Assembly (NCBI RefSeq): GCF_022524485.1
Contig: NZ_JAKXMK010000021.1
Span: 1 to 44,037, forward strand
DNA: 44,037 nucleotides
From: Pseudonocardia alaniniphila
Lineage (GTDB): Bacteria; Actinomycetota; Actinomycetes; Mycobacteriales; Pseudonocardiaceae
Reading direction: 5' to 3'
This document shows positions 32,946-41,687 of this stretch, piece after piece. How positions within the stretch are numbered: position 1 is the stretch's first letter; every line of letters starts with the position of its first letter. The notes below the pieces were generated by a model. The model saw nothing but the letters and a program-made list of their open reading frames with translations. It was not told the DNA's origin and searched no databases. The position numbers were made by a program, and so were the translations under genes.

Positions 32946-33221
32946 TCAGCTCAACAGCGCGGTGTGCCGGGCCGCCAGCACGGCCTCGTCCCCGTCGAGC
33001 TCCACCACCTTGTCCCGGCCGCGGGCCCCGGACACGAGCGTGACCTCGCCACGGCGGAGCCCGAACGCCTCGGCGAGGACAGCCAGGACAGCCGTGTTCG
33101 CGGCGCCCTCCACCGCCCTCGCCCGCACGGTGACGAGCAATGCGGATCCGCGCGGTCCGGCCCAGCACCCGCCGACCGAGTCGGCCCGGGCGCCGGGCCG
33201 GACCCGGACGGAGATCCGCAC
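32946..33221 (-). CDS. DUF167 (YggU) family protein
   Basis: 91 aa. RISVRVRPGARADSVGG, LLVTVRARAVEGAANTAVLAVLAEAFGLRR and VSGARGRDKVVELDG define DUF167, a small soluble domain of unknown function present in most bacteria. The GTG at 33221 lies 11 bp after the ileS stop on the same strand, so it is probably the last gene of the ileS transcript. Confidence 0.9.
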   Translation of the reverse strand: MRISVRVRPGARADSVGGCWAGPRGSALLVTVRARAVEGAANTAVLAVLAEAFGLRRGEVTLVSGARGRDKVVELDGDEAVLAARHTALLS

Positions 33222-33232
33222 CCCGGCGTGCC

Positions 33233-36200
33233 TCAGGCGGTGCGGCTGACGAGCGCCCGCACCTGCACCGACGCGCCGTCCGGAGCGGCGACCGCTCCGG
33301 CCAGGGTCGGCTCGGTGACCTCGGCGTACGTCACGGACGACGCCAGCACCTCACCGGCCACGAACGACTCGTGGGCACGCACCGCGTCGAGCACGGCCGC
33401 GGGGCCGTCGAGGGTGAGCGCCACCCGGTCGGACACGTCGAGACCGGCGTCCCGGCGGGCCTGCTGCACCACACGCACGACGTCGCGGGCGGTGCCCTCC
33501 GCCGCCAGCTCCGGAGTGACCGCCGTGTCCAGCACGACGAGCCCCGTGGAGCCGGGCAGCGCCGTGGTCTCGTCCGGGTCGGCCGCCACGAGCTTCTCGG
33601 TGAACTCGCCGGGCAGCAGCGTGATCCCCGCCGCCGTAACGGTGTCGTCGTCGTTCGCGGTCCACTCGCCGGCCTTGACGGCCCGGATCACCTTCTGGGT
33701 GTCACCACCCAGCCGTGGCCCACAGGCCCGGGCGTTCACCGCGATCTCGAACCGCCCGTGCCGCGCGACATCCGTGGTGAGCACGACGTCCTTGACGTTC
33801 ACCTCGTCGCGCAGGATGTCGGTGAACGGCTCCAGCGCCGCCACGTCCTCCGCCGCCACAGTGAGGCGGGCGAGCGGCAGCCGAACGCGCAGCCCGCGGG
33901 CCTTGCGCAGCGACAACGCCGCAGACGCCACCTGCCGCACGCGGTCCATCGCAGCCACGAGCGCCGCGTCGTGCGGGAGCTCGTCGGACGTGGGCCAGTC
34001 CGCCAGATGCACCGACCGGCCGCCGGTGAGACCCTGCCAGACCCTCTCCATGGTGAGCGGCAGCAGCGGCGCGGCGACCCGTGAGGTCACCTCCAGCACG
34101 GTGTGCAGGGTGTCGATCGCGTCGGAGTCGCCCGCCCAGAACCGCTCGCGGGAGCGGCGCACGTACCAGTTGGTGAGCGCTTCGGCGTGGTCACGGATGC
34201 GCTCGCACGCACCCGCCACGTCGTAGACGTCCATCGCCGCGGTGACCTCGTCGACGAGCGCCGCCGTGCGCGCGAGGACGTACCGGTCGAGAACATTCGT
34301 CGAGTCGGTCCGGACCACGCCTTGGCGCCCGGCCGCCCTCGCATAGAGCGACAGGAAGTACCAGGTGTTCCACAGTGGCAGGATCGCCTGCCGGACGCCC
34401 TCGCGGATCCCCTGCTCGGTGACGACGAGGTTGCCGCCACGCAGGATCGGCGACGCCATGAGGAACCAGCGCATGGCGTCGGAGCCGTCGCGCTCGAAGA
34501 CCTCGTTGACATCCGGGTAGTTGCGCCGCGACTTCGACATCTTCTGCCCGTCGTCGCCCAGCACGATGCCGTGGGCCATGCACGAGCGGAACGCCGGCCG
34601 GTCGAACAGCGCCGTGGCCAGCACGTGCAGCAGGTAGAACCAGCCACGGGTCTGCCCGTTGTACTCGACGATGAAGTCGCCCGGGTAGTGGTGATCGAAC
34701 CAGTCGCGGTTCTCGAACGGGTAGTGCACCTGGGCGAACGGCATCGATCCGGAGTCGAACCAGCAGTCGAGCACCTCGGGCACCCGGCGCATCGTCGAGC
34801 GCCCGGTGGGGTCGTCCGGGTTCGGCCTGGTCAGCTCGTCGATGTACGGGCGGTGCAGGTCGTTCGGGCGCACACCGAAGTCACGCTCCAGCTCGTCGAG
34901 CGAGCCGTAGACGTCGACGCGCGGGTACTGCGGGTCGTCCGATACCCACACCGGGATCGGCGAGCCCCAGTAGCGGTTGCGGGAGATCGACCAGTCGTGG
35001 GCGCCCTCCAGCCATTTGCCGAACTGCCCGTCGCGGACGTGCTCAGGCACCCAGGTGATCTCCTGGTTCAGCTCCACCATGCGGTCACGGAAGGCCGTGA
35101 CCTGCACGAACCACGAGTCGACCGCACGCTGGATCAGCGGGTTGCCACAGCGCCAGCAGTGCGGGTACGGGTGGTCGTAGGTCTCGTGGCGCAGCAGCAC
35201 GCCGTTCACGTACGGCGCCCCGTCGCGCAGGTCGCGGATGATCTTCGGGTTGGCGTCGAACACCTGCATGCCCGCGTACGGAGCCACCCGGGCGTCGAAC
35301 TCGCCGCGGGAGTCCACCGGCACGACGGTCTCGATGCCCGCCGCGTCGGTGACGACCTTGTCCTCCTCACCGAAGGCGGGCGCGATGTGCACGAGCCCGG
35401 TGCCGTCCTCGGTGGTCACGTAGTCGGCCGAAAGGACCCGGTGCGCGTTCTCCCAGCCCTCGAAGAAGTCGAACGGCGGGACGTAGGACAGACCGACCAG
35501 CTCGCTGCCCGGCATCGTGCGCAGCACCTCGAGCTCACCGGCCTCGACCGAGCCGAGCTCGCGCGCATAGTGCGCCAGGCGTGCCGTGGCGAGGACGTAG
35601 CGCTCACCGGCGGCGGTGCGCACCAGCGCGTACTCGACCGCAGGGTTGACCGCCATGGCCAGGTTGGACGGCAGCGTCCACGGCGTGGTGGTCCAGACGA
35701 GCGCGAGCGCACCGTCCAGGTCCGCCCCGGGAGCACGCAGCCGCAGGCCGACCGTGACGGCAGGGTCCTGCCGGTCCTGATAGACGTCGTCCATCCTGGT
35801 TTCGGTGGCCGACAACGGCGTGCCGTCGTGCCAGCAGTACCAGAGCACGCGGAATCCGGAATAGATCAGACCCTTGTCCCAAAGGGTCTTGAACGCCCAC
35901 ATGACGCTTTCCATGTAATCCAGGTCGAGCGTCTTGTAGTCGTTGTCGAAATCGACCCAGCGCGCCTGGCGGGTGACATAGTCGCGCCACTCGTCGGTGA
36001 AGCGGAGAACGGAGGTACGGCAGGCCTCGTTGAAGGCCGCGATCCCCATTTCGTCGATCTCGGTCTTGTCCTTGATCCCGAGTTCGCGTTCGGCCTCGAC
36101 CTCGGCCGGCAGACCGTGGGTGTCCCAGCCGAACCGGCGCTCGACGTGCTTGCCGCGCATCGTCTGGTAGCGCGGCACGACGTCCTTGACGTAGCCGGTG

Positions 36201-36418
36201 AGCAGGTGCCCGTAGTGGGGCAGCCCGTTGGCGAACGGCGGGCCGTCGTAGAAGACGAACTCGTTGCTGCCGTTCTCCCCGGCAGGCCGCGCCTCGACGG
36301 AGGCGACGAACGTGCCGTCGGCGTCCCAGAAGTCCAGGACCTCGCGCTCCATGGCGGGGAAGGACGGATGCGCAGGAACGGCAGGGTAGCCGGACTTCTC
36401 TGCGGCGTCGGGGCTCAT
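33233..36418 (-). CDS. ileS: Isoleucyl-tRNA synthetase
   Basis: Class-I aminoacyl-tRNA synthetase, 1061 aa. The HIGH-type motif is HYGH at 68-71, and KMSKSRRNYPDV starts near residue 626. The editing (CP1) domain and the C-terminal anticodon-binding region are complete. Its length and sequence fit the long eukaryote-like IleRS2 group, which in other bacteria is linked to low mupirocin sensitivity; that phenotype is not shown here. The ATG at 36418 lies about 12 nt after GAGGAG and about 70 nt downstream of a T-box, so translation is likely controlled by uncharged tRNA-Ile. Confidence 0.95.
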   Translation of the reverse strand: MSPDAAEKSGYPAVPAHPSFPAMEREVLDFWDADGTFVASVEARPAGENGSNEFVFYDGPPFANGLPHYGHLLTGYVKDVVPRYQTMRGKHVERRFGWDTHGLPAEVEAERELGIKDKTEIDEMGIAAFNEACRTSVLRFTDEWRDYVTRQARWVDFDNDYKTLDLDYMESVMWAFKTLWDKGLIYSGFRVLWYCWHDGTPLSATETRMDDVYQDRQDPAVTVGLRLRAPGADLDGALALVWTTTPWTLPSNLAMAVNPAVEYALVRTAAGERYVLATARLAHYARELGSVEAGELEVLRTMPGSELVGLSYVPPFDFFEGWENAHRVLSADYVTTEDGTGLVHIAPAFGEEDKVVTDAAGIETVVPVDSRGEFDARVAPYAGMQVFDANPKIIRDLRDGAPYVNGVLLRHETYDHPYPHCWRCGNPLIQRAVDSWFVQVTAFRDRMVELNQEITWVPEHVRDGQFGKWLEGAHDWSISRNRYWGSPIPVWVSDDPQYPRVDVYGSLDELERDFGVRPNDLHRPYIDELTRPNPDDPTGRSTMRRVPEVLDCWFDSGSMPFAQVHYPFENRDWFDHHYPGDFIVEYNGQTRGWFYLLHVLATALFDRPAFRSCMAHGIVLGDDGQKMSKSRRNYPDVNEVFERDGSDAMRWFLMASPILRGGNLVVTEQGIREGVRQAILPLWNTWYFLSLYARAAGRQGVVRTDSTNVLDRYVLARTAALVDEVTAAMDVYDVAGACERIRDHAEALTNWYVRRSRERFWAGDSDAIDTLHTVLEVTSRVAAPLLPLTMERVWQGLTGGRSVHLADWPTSDELPHDAALVAAMDRVRQVASAALSLRKARGLRVRLPLARLTVAAEDVAALEPFTDILRDEVNVKDVVLTTDVARHGRFEIAVNARACGPRLGGDTQKVIRAVKAGEWTANDDDTVTAAGITLLPGEFTEKLVAADPDETTALPGSTGLVVLDTAVTPELAAEGTARDVVRVVQQARRDAGLDVSDRVALTLDGPAAVLDAVRAHESFVAGEVLASSVTYAEVTEPTLAGAVAAPDGASVQVRALVSRTA

Positions 36419-36480
36419 CGCTGGCTCTCGCTCCTCGTGCGTGGCTCGTACTGCTGCCTGCACGGGGACGACTACCCTCA

Positions 36481-36641
36481 CGGGCGCCGCGGTACCACCC
36501 CGCTTGCCGTCCAGGTGGACGACCTCTCATCGGGCGGCTGTGACGGGCCGTTCCCGTCCGGGTCTACTGAGGTAGCGGGGCCAGCAGGCCGAGCACCTGT
36601 TCTTCCGGAGGCTCCCCGGTGATGGCCGGATCGGTGCCTGT
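36481..36641 (-). ncRNA. T-box riboswitch in the ileS leader (translational type)
   Basis: The minus strand holds the T-box GGGGTGGTACCGCG (36488-36501). Upstream, a short stem-I region has an ATC specifier for isoleucine at 36621-36623, followed by ACCGGGGAGCC. A stem-III-like hairpin CGTCC-ACCT-GGACG lies at 36508-36521. No intrinsic terminator follows, and the start codon is about 70 nt downstream, so it is expected to control ribosome access, as in other actinobacterial ileS T-boxes. Uncharged tRNA-Ile binding would expose the GAGGAG site at 36431-36436. Confidence 0.93.
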
Positions 36642-36647
36642 GTGACA

Positions 36648-36653
36648 AGCGTA
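36648..36653 (-). promoter_or_regulatory. Putative -10 box of the ileS T-box transcript
   Basis: TACGCT fits TANNNT and would place the transcript start near 36641, at the head of the T-box leader. A clear -35 is not visible. Confidence 0.35.
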
Positions 36654-36686
36654 GCGCCCGCCCGCCACCAGGTATTCCCGCGGGGG

Positions 36687-38111
36687 CTACCGCGTGGGGG
36701 CAGGGTGCCGGCTCGCCAGCGTGCGGTCGGGTGTGCACCAGCCGCACGGTGTGAATCCGAGCTCGATCGCCTCCCGCGCCGGAAGCGGGATCAACGCCTT
36801 GCCGACCAGCGCCCGGCAGCCCTCGACGTGGTAGCGCGGCTGCTCGTCGACCACGACGACCTCGTCGTCCAGGGCAGCGACCAGCGCGGACGCGGCGACG
36901 TCCGGCGGCTCCTCCGGCGGCTCGCCGTCTGCGTCGGCGGCGGGGAACGTCGACTCGGCGGGGACGGCCTCGCCGGCGGTGGACTCGGGGGCGCCGGTTG
37001 CAGCCTGGTCGGCGGAGCCTGCCGCCTTGCCCTCGTCGGCAGTTGCCGACGTGGTGGACGAACCGCCCGCGAGCGCGACGGTGGGACCGACGTCCACCGG
37101 GCCGCTGCTCTCCTCGGGGGCGCCCGCGGCTGCTGCCTTCTCCGCCGGAGCGCTCTTCTCCGCCGGAGCGCTGTCAGCCCCGGTGCGGGCCGGGGCACCG
37201 GCGTCGGTTGCCGCGCCCGGCGTGCCGCGGTCGGCAGGCGGCTGGTCCGCGGGGCCGTTCTCGGGGACCGCCGGAGCGGTGCTCGTGGCGGCCTGCCGCA
37301 TGTTCATGGCCATGGTGGATTCGAGAGCCGAGGTGTCGGTGGGCTTCGCCACACCTGTGGCGGCGGGGGTGGCCCCGCCCGGCTTCTCGTCCTGAGCCTC
37401 ACCCGTGCCCGCGCTGTCCTTGTTCGCGCTGTTCTTGGTCGCGCTGTCCTGCTCGGGCTGCCCCGCCGGAGCGGAGGAAGCGCCGGCGGCCGCAGACTCG
37501 CGCACGGGTGCCTGGCCCGCGTCCTTCGCCGCGGTGGGCGGGGTCGCGGGAGATCCACCTGCTCCTTGCGCGGGCTCGGGGGTAGAGCCCGAACCGGCCT
37601 CACCGGTGGCGGTGGAGTCGCTCGACGGCGGGGTGGAGGAGGGCCGATCCCCGCCGCTCTTGGTTACGCTGAGTGACGGATTACTGCTCGATGGGCTGAT
37701 TCCGCCGGTAGCGCTGGACGGTCGCTCGCCAGAGCCGGACGGTTGCACGGCCGGCATGACCACCGTCTGAGTGCCGTCCATCAGCCGGTCGAACCGGTCG
37801 TCGGAGCCGCCCTGAGCGGCGCCGTTGACGGCGGGACCCCCTGATCCGGCATCGCCGGAGGCGGAAATAACCGGCAGAACCTCGGTGACCGGCTCGATGT
37901 CGGGCATGCCCGATGCGGCGCCGTTGCCTCCCGCGGCCACGGCACCTGCCTTGACCGCGTTGCGGCGCTGTAACCAGTCGACCAGCAGGACTGCCGCCGC
38001 AGCGACACTGACCCCCACGGACACCCAGGCCCACAGCACGCTGCCGGACAGCAGCGCGACCACCAGCAGGCCGAAGGCGAGAAGGACCAGGATCAGGACC
38101 AGGAGCAGCAC
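36687..38111 (-). CDS. Membrane protein with a disordered linker and Ada-like metal-binding tail
   Basis: 474 aa. Two membrane segments are at the N-terminus (VLLLVLILVLLAFGLLVVAL and WAWVSVGVSVAAAAVLLVDW). About residues 60-410 form a disordered Ala/Pro/Ser/Glu-rich linker. The end has YHVEGCRALV, then EAIELGFTPCGWCTPDRTL, resembling the CHCC Ada-type metal-binding module also found at the ends of some nucleases. The GTG at 38111 follows GGAGAG; the open frame runs to 38150. It sits between ileS and wag31 in the division cluster, so a role at the membrane or pole is plausible. Function unknown. Confidence 0.75.
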   Translation of the reverse strand: MLLLVLILVLLAFGLLVVALLSGSVLWAWVSVGVSVAAAAVLLVDWLQRRNAVKAGAVAAGGNGAASGMPDIEPVTEVLPVISASGDAGSGGPAVNGAAQGGSDDRFDRLMDGTQTVVMPAVQPSGSGERPSSATGGISPSSSNPSLSVTKSGGDRPSSTPPSSDSTATGEAGSGSTPEPAQGAGGSPATPPTAAKDAGQAPVRESAAAGASSAPAGQPEQDSATKNSANKDSAGTGEAQDEKPGGATPAATGVAKPTDTSALESTMAMNMRQAATSTAPAVPENGPADQPPADRGTPGAATDAGAPARTGADSAPAEKSAPAEKAAAAGAPEESSGPVDVGPTVALAGGSSTTSATADEGKAAGSADQAATGAPESTAGEAVPAESTFPAADADGEPPEEPPDVAASALVAALDDEVVVVDEQPRYHVEGCRALVGKALIPLPAREAIELGFTPCGWCTPDRTLASRHPAPTR

Positions 38112-38170
38112 GATTCTCTCCGTGTGCGGCGGTGCGGCGTAGCCCGCCACACCGCCCGTGTAGGTCTCGG

Positions 38171-39034
38171 TCAGCTACCGGCGTCAGCCCGCTGGCCGTA
38201 GCCAGTGGAGGCGTACCCGCCGTTCGAGCTGGACCGGCTGTCGGACGGTGCCGCGGACCCGCGCTCTCCCAGGTCCCTGAGCTGGGACTCCAGGTACGTC
38301 TTGAGCCGGGTGCGGTACTCACGCTCGAACGTGCGCAGCTCGTCGATCTTCTTCTCGAGCACCGACTTGTCGCGGGTGATCGTGCCGATGATCTCCGCCT
38401 GCTTGCGCTCTGCGTCGCCGACCAGCGTGGCGGCCTTGTCGCGCGACTGGCGCTCCAGGGTCTCCGCCCTGGTACGGGCGTCGTTCAGCATCGTCTCGGC
38501 CCGCGAGCGGGCGTCGTTGACGAGACCGTCGGACTTGGTGCGGGCGTCCGACAGGAGCTGCTCGGACTTGGTGCGGGCGTCGCTGAGCATCGCGTCGGCC
38601 TCGGACTTGGCCTCGGCGGTGAGCCGCTCGGCCATCTCCTGGGCCATGCTCAGGACCTTGGCCACCTGCACGTGGTGGTCGCCCTGTTCAGCGGGGTCGA
38701 CCAACGCCTGCGGGTTCAGACGCGGCGGCTCCATCTGGCGCATGGACGGTGGCTCGACCTGCCGCTGGATCTGCTGCGTCGGGGGCGACACGGGCGCCCC
38801 CAGCGGAGCCTGCGGACGCGAACGGGCGTCCTCCAGGTCGGCCTGTGCGTTGCCGAGGCGCTGTTCGAGCTGGGAAACCTGCTCGCGGAGATCCTCGTTC
38901 TCCTCGATCAGGCGGGCCAGCTCGGCCTCGACCAGGTCGAGGAACGCGTCGACCTCGTCCTCGTTGTACCCCCTCTTGCCAATGGGGGGTTTGCTGAACG
39001 CGACGTTGTGGACGTCGGCGGGCGTCAGCGGCAT
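38171..39034 (-). CDS. wag31: DivIVA-family polar growth protein Wag31
   Basis: 287 aa. The N-terminal DivIVA membrane-binding part is MPLTPADVHNVAFSKPPIGK, then GYNEDEVDAFLDLVEAELARL. It continues as a coiled coil (about 40-70) and a second long coiled coil (about 130-250, with repeated LSDARTKSEQL-type heptads), separated by a Pro/Gln-rich linker. Wag31 marks growing poles and recruits the cell-wall machinery in actinobacteria. The tail is Ser/Gly-rich (SRSSSNGGYASTGYG). The ATG at 39034 gives the canonical start. It lies downstream of yggT and upstream of the Ada-like membrane protein gene. Confidence 0.95.
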   Translation of the reverse strand: MPLTPADVHNVAFSKPPIGKRGYNEDEVDAFLDLVEAELARLIEENEDLREQVSQLEQRLGNAQADLEDARSRPQAPLGAPVSPPTQQIQRQVEPPSMRQMEPPRLNPQALVDPAEQGDHHVQVAKVLSMAQEMAERLTAEAKSEADAMLSDARTKSEQLLSDARTKSDGLVNDARSRAETMLNDARTRAETLERQSRDKAATLVGDAERKQAEIIGTITRDKSVLEKKIDELRTFEREYRTRLKTYLESQLRDLGERGSAAPSDSRSSSNGGYASTGYGQRADAGS

Positions 39035-39083
39035 CGGATCACCTCATGCAGTCCTCGGCGGCGGCACCGTGTGTGACTGGGGC

Positions 39084-39377
39084 TCACAACGGCGTCGGCT
39101 GGGCAACGTTCATCAGTATGAACACGACCAACAGCAGAACCATAATCGACAAGTCCAGCCCCACGCCGCCGATTCGGACGACGGGGATCACTCTGCGCAA
39201 CAACTTCACAGGCGGGTCGGTGGCTGTGAAGATCAGTTCCAGCGCCACTGCGCTCGGACCTCCCGGCACCCACTGCCGGGCGAAGCTCCGTACGAGCTCC
39301 GCCACGATGCGCCCGATGAGCAGCAACCAGAAGAAGAACAGCACGTAGTACACGACGAACTGGATGGCGAGGGGCAC
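39084..39377 (-). CDS. YggT-family membrane protein
   Basis: 97 aa with two hydrophobic regions (VVYYVLFFFWLLLIGRIVAEL and LSIMVLLLVVFILMNVA), joined by a conserved loop DPPVKLLRRVIPVVRIGG. YggT proteins of the dcw cluster are membrane-embedded and thought to take part in envelope organisation. The GTG at 39377 is 4 bp after the sepF stop. Probably co-transcribed with sepF and wag31. Confidence 0.9.
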   Translation of the reverse strand: MPLAIQFVVYYVLFFFWLLLIGRIVAELVRSFARQWVPGGPSAVALELIFTATDPPVKLLRRVIPVVRIGGVGLDLSIMVLLLVVFILMNVAQPTPL

Positions 39378-39381
39378 GCCC

Positions 39382-40092
39382 TCAATCCTGGCGGAAGATG
39401 CCGCGTTCTGCGAGTCTGCGGGCGTCGTCGGCCGACACCTCGACGTCGGCGGGTGTGAGCAGGAAGACCCTGTTCGTGACCTTGTCGAAGCCGCCCCGTA
39501 GCGCGAAGACGAGGCCGGCGGCGAAGTCCACGAGCCGCTTGGCCTCCGCGGCGTCCAGCTCGGAGAGGTTCATGATCACCGGCACCCCGTCGCGGTAGCG
39601 CTCGCCGATCGTGCGAGCCTCCTTGTAGCTGCGGGGGTGCAAAGTGGTGATCCTGGCCAGCGCGGCGGCCCCGCGGGCGGCACGGTCGCGTTGCTCGGGC
39701 ACGGCGGTCGTGACAGGCACGGGCCGTGCGGGTTCGCGGTGCATGGCAGCCTCCGGATCGATCGCGAGCGCACCCCGGACCACGGGGCCCATGCCTGACG
39801 GGCCCCCAGGATGGCCTGGGGCGCTGCGAGCGGCGGACCGGTCCACGGCGACGGGCCGTGGCGTGCGCCGGTCCCAGTCGCCGTCGTAGCGGTCGCGCTG
39901 AGGCTCGTCCTCGTAGGTGAAGCGGTCGTCCCACCGGTCGTCGGTGTACTCCCGCGAAGACCGGTTGGAGCGCCGGCCGTCGGCGAACCGATCGTCGGCG
40001 AACCGGTCCTGGACCGGCTCGTCGGTGTACTCGCCCATCTCTTCGGCGGGCACCATGCCGAAATAGGCCTTGAGCCGGTACATCGCGCCCAT
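39382..40092 (-). CDS. sepF: Cell division protein SepF
   Basis: 236 aa. It begins MGAMYRLKAYFGMVPAEEMG, an amphipathic membrane-binding helix typical of SepF. A long, charged, disordered linker (rich in Asp/Arg, with DRFADDRFADGRR) connects to the SepF core (about 140-228: HPRSYKEARTIGERYRDGVPVIMNL, AKRLVDFAAGLVFALRG, NRVFLLTPADVEVS). SepF anchors FtsZ to the membrane. I chose the ATG at 40092 because GGGAG lies about 5 nt upstream; the frame is open to 40155. In actinobacteria it replaces FtsA/ZipA as the FtsZ anchor. Confidence 0.93.
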   Translation of the reverse strand: MGAMYRLKAYFGMVPAEEMGEYTDEPVQDRFADDRFADGRRSNRSSREYTDDRWDDRFTYEDEPQRDRYDGDWDRRTPRPVAVDRSAARSAPGHPGGPSGMGPVVRGALAIDPEAAMHREPARPVPVTTAVPEQRDRAARGAAALARITTLHPRSYKEARTIGERYRDGVPVIMNLSELDAAEAKRLVDFAAGLVFALRGGFDKVTNRVFLLTPADVEVSADDARRLAERGIFRQD

Positions 40093-40151
40093 TCGCGCTC
40101 CCATCATCGACGCCCCCGACGGTCGGCCCGCAGCACACACGGACCCGACGA

Positions 40152-40895
40152 TCACTCCGAGGTTATCCGGCGTTCCCCCACAAGGGCTGTTCCGACACGC
40201 ACCACGTCCGATCCATGCCGGATAGCCGCCTCCAGATCACCGCTCATCCCCGCCGACAACGTCCTGGCCTGCGGAAATCGCTCACGCAGCCAGGTTGCCG
40301 CAGCGGCGACGTCGGCAAATGCGGCATCGGGATCCGCCCCGAGTGGGGCTACCGCCATGAGACCGGTGAGCTGCAGCCCGGCGCAGGATGCGACACGTTC
40401 GGCGAGCTCTCCGAGGCCCTCACGGGGCACACCACCCCGCTCCGGATCGCCGTCGACGCTGTACTGGAGGAGAACGGGCAGCGAATCCGCGCGCCCGCCG
40501 GTCTCCTGCTCGCGCCGCACGGCGGTGTCGAGAGCCTCGGCCAGGCGCAGTGAGTCCACCGACTCGACGCTGTGGGCCCAGCGCACGACGGATCTCGCCT
40601 TGTTCCGCTGCAGGCTCCCGACCAGGTGCCAGCCGGGCGAGCACCCCGGGCGGAGCGCGGCGACGGAGGCGACCTTGGCCTCCGCCTCCTGCACGCGGTT
40701 CTCGCCGAACTCCGTGAGGCCGAGGTCGAGCAGGGTCGCGACGTCGGCAGGTGACACGGTCTTGGTGACGGCCAGCAGTGCCACCTCACCGGGAGTACGC
40801 CCGGCGGCCACACACGCGGCGTCGATCCGCTTGCGGACAGCCTCCAGCCGCCCGGCCAGCTCGTGCCGTCTCCCGCTGTCCACTTCACGCCCCAT
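40152..40895 (-). CDS. YggS-family PLP-binding protein (PLP homeostasis)
   Basis: 247 aa. A PLP-binding barrel related to alanine racemase: LLAVTKTVSPADVATLLDLG (the Lys binds PLP), FGENRVQEAEAK, WHLVGSLQRNKARSVV, LSAGMSGDLEAAIRHGSDVVRVGTALVGERR. Family members balance pyridoxal phosphate and have no known enzyme activity. The ATG at 40895 lies 7 nt after GATAGT (40903-40908), a possible leaderless -10; a GTG at 40955 would add 20 residues. It lies between pgeF and sepF, the usual actinobacterial order. Confidence 0.9.
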   Translation of the reverse strand: MGREVDSGRRHELAGRLEAVRKRIDAACVAAGRTPGEVALLAVTKTVSPADVATLLDLGLTEFGENRVQEAEAKVASVAALRPGCSPGWHLVGSLQRNKARSVVRWAHSVESVDSLRLAEALDTAVRREQETGGRADSLPVLLQYSVDGDPERGGVPREGLGELAERVASCAGLQLTGLMAVAPLGADPDAAFADVAAAATWLRERFPQARTLSAGMSGDLEAAIRHGSDVVRVGTALVGERRITSE

Positions 40896-40964
40896 CGACA
40901 CGACTATCGCACTGCTCCCGGATCGGGAATCGGTTGCCGTAGCCGGACGGTTCACGGTGCTGCT

Positions 40965-41687
40965 TCAGCGCGGGTGGAGCCAGATGATCGCGGCGTGCCG
41001 GCCGGTCGGTGCGTCCCGCCGATGGCTGAACAGGTCGCGATCCTCGAGAGTGCACCTCGGATCGCCGCCGACGCGTCCCACCCCGAGATCGATCAGCTGC
41101 CGGTAGAGACCGGCGCGCAGGTCGAGCCCCGCGGTGCCGCGCCGGGTGCGGCTCGCGCTGCCGGGCAGGCGAGCGTCCACCTCCGCCCGCATCTGCGCGG
41201 GGACCTCGTAGCAGGCGCCACAGATCGCCGGGCCGAGCAGCACCTCGATGGCATCCGCACGCGCCCCCAGGGCCTCCATGGCCGTCACCGTGGCGGGCAG
41301 CACGCCCGCGGCGGCTCCGACCCGCCCCGCGTGGACGGCCCCGACGACGCCGGCCCCCGGGTCGGCGAGCAGTAGCGGCACGCAGTCGGCCGCCAGCACC
41401 GCGAGACCGACGCCGGGCACGGCCGTGACGGCAGCGTCGGTGGCCGGGAGATCGGGCGCATCGGGAGCAGGCACCGCGTCCACGGTGGCGACCCGCGTGC
41501 CGTGCACCTGCTCGAGGAACACGACGGGAACGCCCAGTTCCGACGACAGCCTGCGCCGGTTGGCCCGGACGGCGGCCGGGTCGTCCCCCACTCCCGCGGA
41601 GAGGTTGAACGTGGCGAAACGGCCGGTGGAGCGACCACCGGCGCGCGTCGTGACCACGCGCCGGACGCGGGCCTGCGCCATGGTCAC
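40965..41687 (-). CDS. pgeF: PgeF (YfiH) peptidoglycan-editing / polyphenol oxidase-like protein
   Basis: 240 aa. FNLSAGVGDDPAAVRANRRRL, EQVHGTRVATVD, VLAADCVPLLLADP, VGAVHAGRVG and GPAICGACYEVP are the conserved motifs of the DUF152/YfiH family, with Cys and His metal ligands. E. coli PgeF removes L-Ser-containing errors from peptidoglycan precursors; in actinobacteria it is a regular dcw member. Usual HAGWRG reads HAGRVG here, so one conserved Trp is replaced. The GTG at 41687 overlaps the ftsZ stop by 4 bp, so the two are translationally linked. Confidence 0.92.
   Translation of the reverse strand: MTMAQARVRRVVTTRAGGRSTGRFATFNLSAGVGDDPAAVRANRRRLSSELGVPVVFLEQVHGTRVATVDAVPAPDAPDLPATDAAVTAVPGVGLAVLAADCVPLLLADPGAGVVGAVHAGRVGAAAGVLPATVTAMEALGARADAIEVLLGPAICGACYEVPAQMRAEVDARLPGSASRTRRGTAGLDLRAGLYRQLIDLGVGRVGGDPRCTLEDRDLFSHRRDAPTGRHAAIIWLHPR

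Noticed and set aside
34103..36622. 839-aa plus-strand open frame opposite ileS
   Set aside because: Antisense shadow of ileS in GC-rich sequence; no motif.
37300..38110. Signs of horizontal transfer in the Ala/Pro-rich linker region
   Set aside because: The skewed composition is explained by a disordered linker, and the gene sits in a conserved dcw order.
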